Positions 12,087 through 23,100 of a DNA stretch of 64,000 nucleotides are shown here, one piece after another; positions within the stretch are counted from its first letter, which is position 1, and every line of letters starts with the position of its first letter. The notes under the pieces are model-generated. The model worked only from the letters and a program-made list of their open reading frames with translations. It had not been told where the DNA came from and did no database searches. Source of the DNA: Temnothorax longispinosus (taxonomy: Eukaryota > Arthropoda > Insecta > Hymenoptera > Formicidae); contig NC_092362.1 in NCBI RefSeq assembly GCF_030848805.1, positions 12,132,157-12,196,156 of the forward strand, written 5' to 3'. The position numbers and the translations under genes are program-made.

Positions 12087-12420
12087 CGGAAATATGTAAT
12101 TGGTATGAACAAAATCGGGTTGTTCAATTACAACAGAATACGAACTAAAAATGTTTTTGAATTATATTTCTGTTATTTATGGTTGCAAAGATATGAGCGT
12201 TTTATGACATTGAAACGTTGCCTGGCGCCCGTTTCCTTATGCTTCCATGCGCTATATTGTTATAATATACTGACATACGTAATTGGCATTAATAAAATCG
12301 GGCAATTTTAATACAACAGATTGCAATGTAAACAGTCTGTTTTAAATTATCTATATATCTTCAACGGTTGTCGAAATATTTGCAATAAACACTAAAAAAG
12401 ATATTTTAGCTCCAAGAAAC
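12087..12420. repeat. Diverged tandem duplication, about 182-bp period
   Basis: The phrase 'gtaattggtatgaacaaaat' near 12097 recurs as 'gtaattggcattaataaaat' near 12279. In both copies 'acaacag' and a 'gttgcaaagatatgagc'-like or 'ggttgtcgaaatatt' segment follow. Two copies are recognisable; no coding potential. Confidence 0.55.
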
Positions 12421-12900
12421 ATAGTTTGACTTTGCGGCAGGTTATTTTTATCACCGGTTGTACACTCAGATTATTACGTCAAGTGCGGGAATGACGACGT
12501 ACACGGCACCTTGCAAATATTTTAGTATTTTTACTGTCAGCTGATTTTTGATGATGTCGTTTCATAACCACCTCGCTAGACAGGATTCATTGTTGATGAG
12601 ATTGCGAAAACATAACTGTAATACGACTTTACGTGAACTATTTCGACATACATATTAATCATTTATGCCTTCCAATATTCAAAATAGCTGCTATATTTTC
12701 CACAATTTTTTTGTTAATAACTTTTTAACAAATAACGAGTGCGGGCTAAAACCTTCTAAAGGTCACTCAGGAGGGTGACCTTGACAACATACTAAAATAT
12801 CAAAGTCATCCAAGGTGGTCCCCTCGATGTACACAATTACCAACATTACATATATACACGCATATATTTCTAATAAAATTAATAGCTATCAAAATGACAT
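12421..12900. other. No gene seen
   Basis: AT-rich sequence with one short hairpin (ggtcactcaggagggtgacc, about 12762-12781). Confidence 0.4.
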
Positions 12901-12902
12901 AA

Positions 12903-13042
12903 TACGTTTACGCGAGCGTTACTTCTGTGACTTACGATAATTCACTCATTTACGCGGAGTAAATTAACGTAAGCTACTACAAAATCTTGTTTACACGAAA
13001 GAATTATCGCAAGCTACAGAAATAATGCTTGCGTAAACGTAG
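12903..13042. mobile_element. Palindromic MITE, family X, copy 1
   Basis: The ends read tacgtttacgcgagcgtta on the left and gcttgcgtaaacgta on the right. The interior contains acttacgataattcactc, 'tttacgcggagtaaatta' and 'gtaagctactac'. Two further copies lie at 47506-47667 and 47789-47997. Confidence 0.75.
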
Positions 13043-13108
13043 TAATAGCTGCATATGTATAGCATAAGACTGTTTAAACTAATGAGCGTTCAATATGAAC
13101 CACTTAAG

Positions 13109-13399
13109 CCGTTATTCATAGTCGTATCTTATTTCAAGATTGTTTTAAGTAATGTCTTACTAATACTAACATTTTATTGGTTGGACGATGTCTCAAATCT
13201 ACATCTGACCATACTTAAAACGATCTTAAATATGAATACTTATGCTAGGTCTAGAATGCGAGTCGCAAAGTCATGAGTCGCAAGAATTGACCAATCACAA
13301 TCGAATTTGAGGAGAATAATCGACTGTGATTGGTCAATTCTTGCGACTCACGACTTTGCGACTCCCATTGTAGACCCAGCATTACTATGAATACCGACC
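13109..13399. mobile_element. Older MITE (family Y), interrupted by a second MITE
   Basis: The left end 'ccgttattcatagtcg' plus 'cttatttcaagat.gttttaagtaatgtctta' and the right end 'tatgaataccgacc' match the complete family member at 50050-50194. The element at 13243-13381 is inserted near its right end. Confidence 0.75.
13243..13381. mobile_element. Nested palindromic MITE with TTA target duplication
   Basis: This 139-bp near-perfect palindrome has ends TGCTAGGTCTAGAATG and TGCTGGGTCTACAATG (inverse). TTA precedes it (13240-13242) and follows it (13382-13384). A 3-bp TWA duplication is typical of PIF/Harbinger. Both arms carry 'attgaccaatcacagtcg'-like sequence. Confidence 0.85.
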
Positions 13400-13882
13400 T
13401 TAATTTACAATGCATGCTCATTGGTCTGAACATTCTCATGCTATGCATATGCATCTATGTCATTTTGTATTTGATGACTGTGAAGCGCGGCAACGTATAC
13501 GTGGAAATCAAAGATTAGGTGGACGTTATTAGTATGTAAACGTAACGTTTCGTTGTTTGACGGAATCAATATTGAATATTGAATCAAGTTTTTCTGCGTT
13601 TTTTGTATTTAGATAAGCTGAGGTAAGAAAGTTTAATTTAGGTTAGGTAATGATAGTCTTCAATTTGCATACAAAGTTTGTTGTATTTACTTAAGCAAAT
13701 TCACTGTTTTTTTAAATAGAAAACATGGCAAAAATACATTATTTCTTAATAAAAAGAAATCGAAAGCACTATGTGTGGACAAACAGAAAAGAGAAACATG
13801 ACGTTATAATAGCTAAGCATGGTACGTATATTCTAACTTAAACACAATTGTCACAGCTGCGCTTGTCACAGCTTCATTTGAT

Positions 13883-13967
13883 GCTACAAACACTTTGAAG
13901 CATCCTTCTTCTGCTTCTTTCTTTATTGAGAGAAAGGAGAAAAGAAGTGCTTCGAAGCATTTGTAGT
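13883..13967. repeat. Inverted repeat in intron 1
   Basis: The arms are ctacaaacactttgaagc and gcttcgaagcatttgtag, with further pairing of the purine/pyrimidine stretches between them. It lies inside the first intron. Confidence 0.6.
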
Positions 13968-14215
13968 GTTGAGTGGAATGTATCTTTTATTGTAACCAGT
14001 AATATTTTATAAGTGAAAAAATGTAATTTAACTTTTTAAACATATAAATGTTATCAATATTTTTATTCTTTTTCAGGAAACTATGGTGTACTTAAAAATA
14101 TTGCGAATAATTTAAATATGAATATTCCTTACATTTATTTGACGAAAGTTATCAGAAAAACAAGTAAGAAAATGAATAATACAGAGTAATAAATCTATTA
14201 TAGTACTATATAATG

Positions 14216-14351
14216 TCCATTTCTATCAACGCAGGTTAATTTTAATCTTGGTTTAACTTACCTGTAATCTTTTCCTAGTTCTAAAAGTTAGAAAAAGATA
14301 GAAAGTAAGTTAAACCAAGATTAAAGTTAATCTACATTGGTAGAAATGGGC
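14216..14351. mobile_element. Palindromic MITE in intron 2
   Basis: The left arm 'tccatttctatcaacgcag' plus 'aatcttggtttaacttac' is inverted as 'gtaagttaaaccaagatt' plus 'ctacattggtagaaatggg'. The whole palindrome lies within the second intron of the gene and has no ORF. Confidence 0.7.
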
Positions 14352-15239
14352 ATAAAACAAATAAGTCTTAACTTTAATGTATATTTTTAAATGTGTCTAA
14401 TATTTGTAAAACTACTAACTATGTAATATTTTTTCAAAATTAGATCAAGTAACGCACCAACGTCAGATTCCAACCATAATAGAAAATAAAATATTACCGA
14501 ACTTTTATATAAAAGGTATCTACATATTAATTTTTAATTCTATGAATTTTACATACTTATTATAATACTGTTTTGTATTTTTTTTTACATATTATTTTAT
14601 TAATTTAGAGATAGTTATTGGGTTATCATTAATAATTGTTTAATTTAATAAGTTAAAAATAAATAGAGAAATAAACTATATTGTCTATTGACTAAATGTT
14701 ATTATAATGTAAAACTTAATAATTTATTATTTTTTTACTTTACTTTTTTCTAATTTGTTTTAGAAAAAATGAGTTAATCACTAGATATAATTCCAAATGT
14801 TTAAATTTGATATTGGATTTTCATTTTATCTATTGTTTATTAAACATTAAAATTCTTTGCTGATTGCTGATTTGATTATTAGGGTATACTATTGAAATTT
14901 TTAAAATTATTAATTACAGTTGTAAAAAAAGAACTTTATTTAAACGAAAAACAAAAAAAGGAAAATCAAATTCAAGAACTCAATAACAAAAAGGACATAA
15001 GTAAGATGAACATAAGAGTGAAAAACGTACAAGAAAATGAAATTAATTTAGGCGTTATTCTACACAATGATGATACTGGAATAACAAATAATTACAAAAA
15101 TAAAAAACAAACAAATGAAATTAAGTTATATAATAATCTACAAGATAACTCAGGTATGATGTTCAATTATTGTATTCAAAATATTTTTAAAACATTTTTG
15201 ACTTCTAAGTTTTTACATTTATCGATTGCATAAATAGAG

Positions 15240-15460
15240 AAAAGTATGTTTCGCAAAGCAATTGTAGAGATTATAAGATACAACAAAAATAGAAATAAAG
15301 ATAGAAAATGAAAATGAAGTAAATTTAAAGATTGTTCTATAAAATTATGAAAGTAGAAGTACTAATAATTATAAGTTTTGAAAAGATAATAAATTAATAT
15401 TATATAATGAACAGAAATTGGAAGGTACACAGTAAATTTCTAAGTCATAAAAATCCTAGA
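15240..15460 (+). pseudogene. Possible decayed duplicate of exon 4
   Basis: Between exons 4 and 5, 'gaaaatgaagtaaatttaaa' followed by gattgttctataaaattatgaaag resembles the exon 4 segment encoding ENEINLGVILHNDD. No intact frame or splice sites remain. The similarity is weak and in AT-rich sequence. Confidence 0.3.
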
Positions 15461-18412
15461 GCTGAAAGATAAAATATCTATATAATGTTTATATAAAGAT
15501 ATTATTTATTAACAGAAATGAATGAAACTGAAGATAGAAAAATTCTCGACGGACATAACAAAAGGCGTGTTTTACAAAATTATAAAGAGAGTGGAAAGAG
15601 CAATAAACAGTTTAATAATATACAAGGTAATTTGAAGTCAAAATAAGATAGAAATAAAAATCTGATAGAAGTTTTGGTATTTTTAATTAAAATGTCATGT
15701 AACATATACATATTCATTTACCTATCAGTTTTTCCTTTAGTTTCTTATTTTGAAATAATTGATATTTTATTTTAACATCTGCCGCTTTTATAGATCGTTC
15801 TCAATTTCTGCTTGATGCGTTTAATCGCGCATTTTATAAAAACTTGTCATATAATGAAAATTCAAGCAAGCAACTAATATGTAATGACAGAAAAAACAAA
15901 TCTGAAACAATTACAGAGCCGGAAGTATGCAGGTAAATAAAGTTTTTCTAATGTTGCACAATAATAAAATGAAAAATTTTAATTTACTAAAATACGAATA
16001 ATTTGCTAGTTATTTCAGATGTATGCGGCAATTTATGGCAACAAGACACTTTTGAAGACAAGTATGTAAAATATATGTACGACATAGCGCATCACAAATA
16101 TTTCATAAAGGAATGAAATATATAGTTAAGACTCTTTAATTTAAATAATTTTATCTAAAATAGTTATAATTACAATTTTGTAAATATTTGATTTTTAAAT
16201 TCAAATTTATTTTATTATATTAAAAAAAAAGTACTTTAATTAAAAAAGTTAAATAAAGAATTAATTTTTCATTAAAAATTTTTTTAAATTTGTTTCTTTC
16301 TACAAACAGCATTATTTTTTCTATTAGAAGAAAACATTTCTCTTTACTATTTCTAGAAATATTTATATCAATTAATGTTTCATAAAACTAAAACATCAAA
16401 AACTAATAATTAATCTAGTTTTATTTTAACGCTATGCTTTATATTCTTTTTGCCATGTCTTACATATTATTTTATGGTTACGCTTTATTTTCTATTTTTT
16501 CTGTGTATTATACATACTATTTGTTTTATAAATTGTTATATTGTTGAAAGTATTACACACATTTTTCTTGGATTTTTCTAGATTGAAGCAGTATTCAGAC
16601 AAAACATGTTCCTGAACAAGGAATTAGAGATATTTTAGTTTTTTATTTCAATGTTTATTTTTGTGACTAATTTGCATTGAAATATATCATGTATTTATTT
16701 TTATGCATATATAAAGAATCTATATAAATTATTTATGTTTGATTGCAGGTATCAGTCTGAAAGTGACTCGCCAAATTTAACTGTATCAGACAAATCATTA
16801 ATTTTACAACAAAGTAATTATAACAATGAAGAAATAGGAAACTGTTTGCTAGATTGTAGTAGTATTAATGATACTTCTTTTATAATGGATGAATTGATGC
16901 CTTTAGATAATACATATACATTAGAAAATTTTCCTGAAATTGAAGATATTACCCAAAGTTAGTTAATAATAAGTAAAATTTTATCAATAAAATTTTGTCA
17001 TAAAAATTATATATAAGTTTTATTAAAATTTTATTTACACATATTTACATCTTTACATATTTGATAAAGTTATATATATACAGTAATGTTTTATGTTTAG
17101 TGGAATTAGGAAATACTATAATAGAAGAACAAGTGGAGAATAATCTGGAGAAAAATAATGAAAATATCGAAGATGAGAACTACTTTGACAAAGATTATGA
17201 ACCATCAGAAGATTCAGCTAGCTACACAGATTATGAAAGCAATGATGAACTTATAAACGAAAATGAAGCAAGTGCATGTAACAATAGGTTAAACGAATCG
17301 ACTACTTTTAATTTATCAACAACCGCAAATGCATCGGGTGTATCAGGATGTGATGATGCACAACTTACAATTGATAATTCTCGTAGTGGCACAAAAAAAT
17401 ATTACTGTTTTTATTGTAATTTACCAAAAGCAAAAATTGCAAGACATTTAGAAAGTGTACATCGTAATGAAGAAGATGTTAAGAAATTCGCTAGATTACC
17501 GAAAGGATGTCTTGAACGTAAAAGAATTATTGAAACAATACGTCGAAAAGGAGAATTTCAATTTAATACGAACAAAATGTTAAATGATGGCAAGTTACAT
17601 GTTGTTAGAAGACCGAATATAAAGTTTAACAAAACAGCTAATGAATATGGAGTGTGTATCAAATGTCACGGATTTTTTTCTAAAAATACTTTACGAAATC
17701 ATGTTCGAAAGTGTGTAAATGTAAAACATTCTAAAAATCGAATAATAACAGTCCTTGGACGAGCAATCCTCGGTAGAATTAATGAAATAGCTTCTCAAAC
17801 TCTAAAAAAAGTGATCTTTCCAGTGTTAAAAGAAGATTCTATTACGCGTCTTATAAGATATGACGAATTAATTATTCGATATGGTAACAAACTTTGTATG
17901 AAATACAAACCGCAGCATCAACACGATATGGTGCGAAATCGATTACGAACACTTGGACGATTTTTAAAAGCATTGAAAGAAATAAACAATGAAATTACAG
18001 ATTTTGCCTCACTATATGAACCAAAATATTACGATGACTGTATTAAAGCAGTATATCAAGTAGCTCGATATAATACAGAAACTCAGAAATTTGAGGCTGC
18101 TTATACAGCATTTCAGTTAGGTACGTTATTAAAAGAAGTTGGAGAATTATGGCGCTCACAGTGTATTAAAAATCATGATCCTGTTAAAAAGGCTCTAGTT
18201 GAAGATTTTCTTTCTCTTCGTAAAGAAGATTTTAGCCATTCAGTTAACAAAACAGTAATGGAAACGAGAGCTGATACGACAAAAAAAAGAAGTAGCTCCA
18301 AGTATAACCGATATAAAAAAGCTTTATAATTATGTAAACAGTAAGAGACATGAAGCATACAATATTTTGAAGGAAGAATTTTCATATAATGTATGGCTAA
18401 CTCTGGGCCAAT

Positions 18413-18800
18413 GTACCGGGTGGTAAAAAATTATATGTCATGGCTTTGACAGATGATTCTCCAGATCGAGATCGGTAAAGATCTGAAAAAAGTTGCATCC
18501 GCAAAATTGATCTTGACCTTGAAATTTAAGGTCAAACTTTTTTATTGGCTTAAAAAATTCTGCTCATCAAGAGGAACAAAAGTCTTAAAGAGACCATAGG
18601 TCGCAAATAAACCCTTCAACCCAAAAGAAAATCTTAAAGTTGAAAAAATTGGGATATGTGATTTTGTCGCGAATATTGATAAAAGAAGTTCTGTCTTTCT
18701 CTATCGACAAACTGACAAATCATTCATGCTTTTCTTTTCCCTCAGGAACAGAGAAAACTCATGTTCCGCTACCAACATAAGCAGTCTATGTTAATATGTC
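18413..18800. other. Foreign sequence truncating the gene; no ORF
   Basis: This starts near 'gtaccgggtggtaaaaaatt', where homology to the gene stops. It is likely a transposon fragment of unknown type, and nothing coding was seen. Confidence 0.4.
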
Positions 18801-19096
18801 TATGGTTTAAATCGATTTATCATTTATATCAATTATATTAATATATGTGGCGGCTGGCCCTGTCGCGCCTAAGGGCCTTGGCACATAGAAAAACTTAAGC
18901 AGTAAGCAAATCAGCCAATCACAGTCAAGAACTTAAGGCACGGCCCTAAGCGGTAGCGAATCCATACTGTTGATTTCTTACTGCTTAAGTTTTACTGCTT
19001 AAGTTTTTCTATGTGCCAAGGCCCTTAGGCGCGATAGGGCCAGCCGCCACATATATTAATATAATTGATATAAATGATAAATCGATTTAAACCATA
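18801..19096. mobile_element. 296-bp inverted repeat (MITE-like)
   Basis: The ends tatggtttaaatcgattta and taaatcgatttaaaccata are exact inverses. Arms of roughly 110 bp each include 'ggcggctggccctgtcgcgc' and 'cacatagaaaaacttaagc'. The right arm carries an extra 'actgcttaagttttt'. The loop has 'cagccaatcacagtcaag'. No ORF. Confidence 0.85.
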
Positions 19097-19099
19097 AGC

Positions 19100-20110
19100 T
19101 TGACAGTTTCCCCTCTCTCTCACTCTTTTTCTCCCTTTTTCTCTCTTTCTTTCCCTTCCCATTCTCCTCTCTCCTTTTACTTTCCCCCGCCATCCCCCTT
19201 TCTACCTCTAACATCTATTCCTCTCCCTCCTTCTCTCCTAATACCCATACTACCACTTCCTGCCAACTTTCTCTTCCTGATCTCCACTCCCTACATTCCT
19301 CCCACACATGTTCCCACGACTCCATCTTACACAGCCTGCATCTCTTCTTCTCTTCCCCTTCTCAGTACCTACTCTCTCTCGTTTCATTCCTTTTTTTGTT
19401 ACGCAGGGGAAACTCTCATAAATACTCCCACCCCCGGGGAAGGGTGGGCGGTTATGCCGGACTCTTACCGGCTAAAACTTTTGCGGGTGACCACCTCTGG
19501 CGTTATGGGAACGCGATAAAGCATGACTTCCAAACTACCCTTGTCCGGCGCCTGCTAGCAGCGCCACATCTCCCTGGGGGCCCACAGGAGCGTGCAAATA
19601 CACCGCCCTCCCGCGGAACCCCCAGGCCCCCGAGATGTACGTAAAAAATGGCGCACACACCGGGGGAGCCAGCTAGTTGCGGCGACAGGGGCCACCACTC
19701 CATTGTCAACCCCCCTAAGATATTGGTCGGGGGCAGGGTCGGGACTCAAGAACCCCCGCTCGAGCCCCGGCCTCCGCAGTCCAAGGAGGGGAATAAGAGA
19801 AAAAATCCCGTTGGAGGGAAACCCTTTCAACTCCCCCACGGACCACATTTAATGTCAGATGAGCGGGCGGGATGAGGGGTCTTCTGACCCCTAGTCCCCC
19901 CCACCCATCTCGCCCTCCATGCAGTCCTCTGGCCGCCTTTAAGGCGGATGGGCTGCCACCGCCCGGCTCCTCGCCGAGACAACCAGCGAACTTCCGCCTT
20001 TTTCCGTCCCTTGGCGGGTACACCCCGCCCCCCCCCTCCCTAGTTGATCCCCAGCCGGCAACCCCAAATCCGCACAGAGCGGACATTTCGGAATGTCTGT
20101 GAAGTTGGCC
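19100..20110. other. Pyrimidine-rich stretch followed by GC-rich block
   Basis: Positions 19105-19390 are CT-rich low-complexity sequence. Positions 19390-20110 are strongly GC-rich and unlike their surroundings, with long C runs. Open frames exist on both strands but none has a recognisable domain. It directly precedes the satellite and could be the 5' region of a retroelement; that is only a guess. Confidence 0.35.
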
Positions 20111-23100
20111 CCCCTTTTTCAAAATTCGGAAATTTTTATTAGAGTTCTGGATTCCCCAGAAAGAGTTCTAGAGTTCTCTGTAGTTTTTAAAGAGAGTTCC
20201 GTCATTTAAAGTGGTGAAAACACCATTTTAAAAAAAGGGGGGCTAACTTCACGGCGCCCCCCATTTTTGAAAAAATAAATTTTTTATGGTAGTTCCGGAT
20301 AGATTTCGATGAGTTCTAGAGTTCCCTATAGGTTTTAAAAAGAGTTCCGTTCAAATAAGCCCAAAAATCAATGTCAAAGTTAAACAAAAAATTTCCATTT
20401 TTTTTTTTAAATCAATTTTTTATGGTAGATTCAGAAAGATTTCGACGAGTACTAGAGTTCCCTATAGGTTTTATAACGCTCCGACCAATATTTCAAAAGT
20501 TACAGGCCCTCAAAGTACCGCAACTCGAAAATATTCTAAGTCCCGAGGGGTAATTTTTTTTTCTGAAATTGGCAGTTCTCGCTGGAGTTCTGGTGGCCCC
20601 CCGAGGAGTTCTATCGAAAACTATTAGGGTCCGAAACGCTCCGACCAATATTTCAAAAGTTACAGGCCCTCAAAGTACCGCGCAACTCGAAAATATTCTA
20701 AGTCCCCGAGGGGTAATTTTTTTTCTGAAATTGGCAGTTCTCGCTGGAGTTCTGGTGGCCCCCCGAGGAGTTCTATCGAAAACTATAAGGGTCCGAAACG
20801 CTCCGACCAATATTTTAAAAGTTACAGCCCCTCAAAGTACCGCAACTCGAAAATATTCTAAGTCCCGAGGGGTAATTTTTTTTTTCTGAAATCGGCAGTT
20901 CTCGCTGGAGTTCTGGTGGCCCCCCGAGGAGTTCTATCGAAAACTATTAGGGTCCGAAGCGCTCCGACCAATATATTAAAAGCTACAGCCCTTCAAAGTA
21001 CCGCGCCTAAAATTAAAAAATTATTTTACCGGAGTTCTCGCTGGAGTTCTGGTGGCCCCCCGAGGAGTTCTATCGAAAACTATAAGGGTCCGAAACGCTC
21101 CGACCAATATTTCAAAAGTTACAGGCCCTCAAAGTACCGCAACTCGAAAATATTCTAAGTCCCGAGGGGTAATTTTTTTTTTTCTGAAATCGGCAGTTCT
21201 CACTGGAGTTCTGGTAGCCCCCCGAGGAGTTCTATCGAAAACTATTAGGGTCCGAAGCGCTCCGACCAATATTTTAAAAGTTACAGCCCCTCAAAGTACC
21301 GCAACTCGAAAATATTCTAAGTCCCGAGGGGTAATTTTTTTTTTCTGAAATCGGCAGTTCTCACTGGAGTTCTGGTAGCCCCCCGAGGAGTTCTATCGAA
21401 AACTATTAGGGTCCGAAGCGCTCCGACCAATATATTAAAAGCTACAGCCCTTCAAAGTACCGCGCCTAAAATTAAAAAATTATTTTACCGGAGTTCTCGC
21501 TGGAGTTCTGGTGGCCCCCCGAGGAGTTCTATCGAAAACTATTAGGGTCCGAAACGCTCCGACCAATATTTTAAAAGTTACAGCCCTTCAAAGTACCGCG
21601 CCTAAAATTAAAAAATTATTTTACCGGAGTTCTCGCTGGAGTTCTGGTGGCCCCCCGAGGAGTTCTATCGAAAACTATTAGGGTCCGAAACGCTCCGACC
21701 AATATTTTAAAAGTTACAGCCTCTCAAAGTACCGCAACTCGAAAATATTCTAAGTCCCGAGGGGTAATTTTTTTTTTTCTGAAATCGGCAGTTCTCGCTG
21801 GAGTTCTGGTGGCCCCCCGAGGAGTTCTATCGAAAACTATTAGGGTCCGAAGCGCTCCGACCAATATATTAAAAGCTACAGCCCTTCAAAGTACCGCGCC
21901 TAAAATTAAAAAATTATTTTACCGGAGTTCTCGCTGGAGTTCTGGTGGCCCCCCGAGGAGTTCTATCGAAAACTATTAGGGTCCGAAACGCTCCGACCAA
22001 TATTTTAAAAGTTACAGCCCTTCAAAGTACCGCGCCTAAAATTAAAAAATTATTTTACCGGAGTTCTCGCTGGAGTTCTGGTGGCCCCCCGAGGAGTTCT
22101 ATCGAAAACTATTAGGGTCCGAAACGCTCCGACCAATATTTCAAAAGTTACAGGCCCTCAAAGTACCGCAACTCGAAAATATTCTAAGTCCCGAGGGGTA
22201 ATTTTTTTTTTCTGAAATCGGCAGTTCTCACTGGAGTTCTGGTAGCCCCCCGAGGAGTTCTATCGAAAACTATTAGGGTCCGAAGCGCTCCGACCAATAT
22301 ATTAAAAGCTACAGCCCTTCAAAGTACCGCGCCTAAAATTAAAAAATTATTTTACCGGAGTTCTCGCTGGAGTTCTGGTGGCCCCCCGAGGAGTTCTATC
22401 GAAAACTATTAGGGTCCGAAACGCTCCGACCAATATTTTAAAAGTTACAGCCCCTCAAAGTACCGCAACTCGAAAATATTCTAAGTCCCGAGGGGTAATT
22501 TTTTTTTCTGAAATCGGCAGTTCTCGCTGGAGTTCTGGTGGCCCCCCGAGGAGTTCTATCGAAAACTATTAGGGTCCGAAGCGCTCCGACCAATATATTA
22601 AAAGCTACAGCCCTTCAAAGTACCGCGCCTAAAATTAAAAAATTATTTTACCGGAGTTCTCGCTGGAGTTCTGGTAGCCCCCCGAGGAGTTCTATCGAAA
22701 ACTATTAGGGTCCGAAGCGCTCCGACCAATATATTAAAAGCTACAGCCCCTCAAAGTACCGCAACTCGAAAATATTCTAAGTCCCGAGGGGTAATTTTTT
22801 TTTTCTGAAATCGGCAGTTCTCGCTGGAGTTCTGGTGGCCCCCCGAGGAGTTCTATCGAAAACTATTAGGGTCCGAAGCGCTCCGACCAATATATTAAAA
22901 GCTACAGCCCTTCAAAGTACCGCGCCTAAAATTATAAAATTATTTTACCGGAGTTCTCGCTGGAGTTCTGGTGGCCCCCCGAGGAGTTCTATCGAAAACT
23001 ATTAGGGTCCGAAACGCTCCGACCAATATTTTAAAAGTTACAGCCCCTCAAAGTACCGCAACTCGAAAATATTCTAAGTCCCGAGGGGTAATTTTTTTTT

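Larger units (their letters stand above)
13725..18412 (+). pseudogene. Eight-exon gene with C2H2-like finger; frameshifted and 3' truncated
   Basis: Exons inferred by eye are 13725-13821, 14077-14163, 14444-14515, 14920-15153, 15516-15626, 15794-15932, 16749-16957 and 17101-18412. Every junction has GT/AG and consistent phase (1,1,1,1,1,2,1), which strongly supports a real gene. Exon 1 begins MAKIHYFLIKRNRKHYVW. Exon 7 and the start of exon 8 are acidic. Exon 8 then has KYYCFYCNLPKAKIARHLES followed by VHRNE, a C-x2-C-x8-H-x4-H finger. It continues with LPKGCLERKRIIETIRRKGEF and a second C-x2-C segment, GVCIKCHGFF. From memory this layout matches a widespread family of uncharacterised metazoan proteins whose C-terminus resembles tyrosine recombinases (Crypton-like); that is unverified. 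The frame breaks at an 8-A run near 18281, and the other frame stays open (ITDIKKLYNYV, YNVWLTLG). At about 18408 unrelated sequence takes over, removing the rest. Confidence 0.75.

Noticed and set aside
16027..16064. Alternative exon 7 with acceptor at 16019
   Set aside because: In the required phase it hits a stop after twelve codons, whereas 16749-16957 stays open and joins exon 8 in phase.
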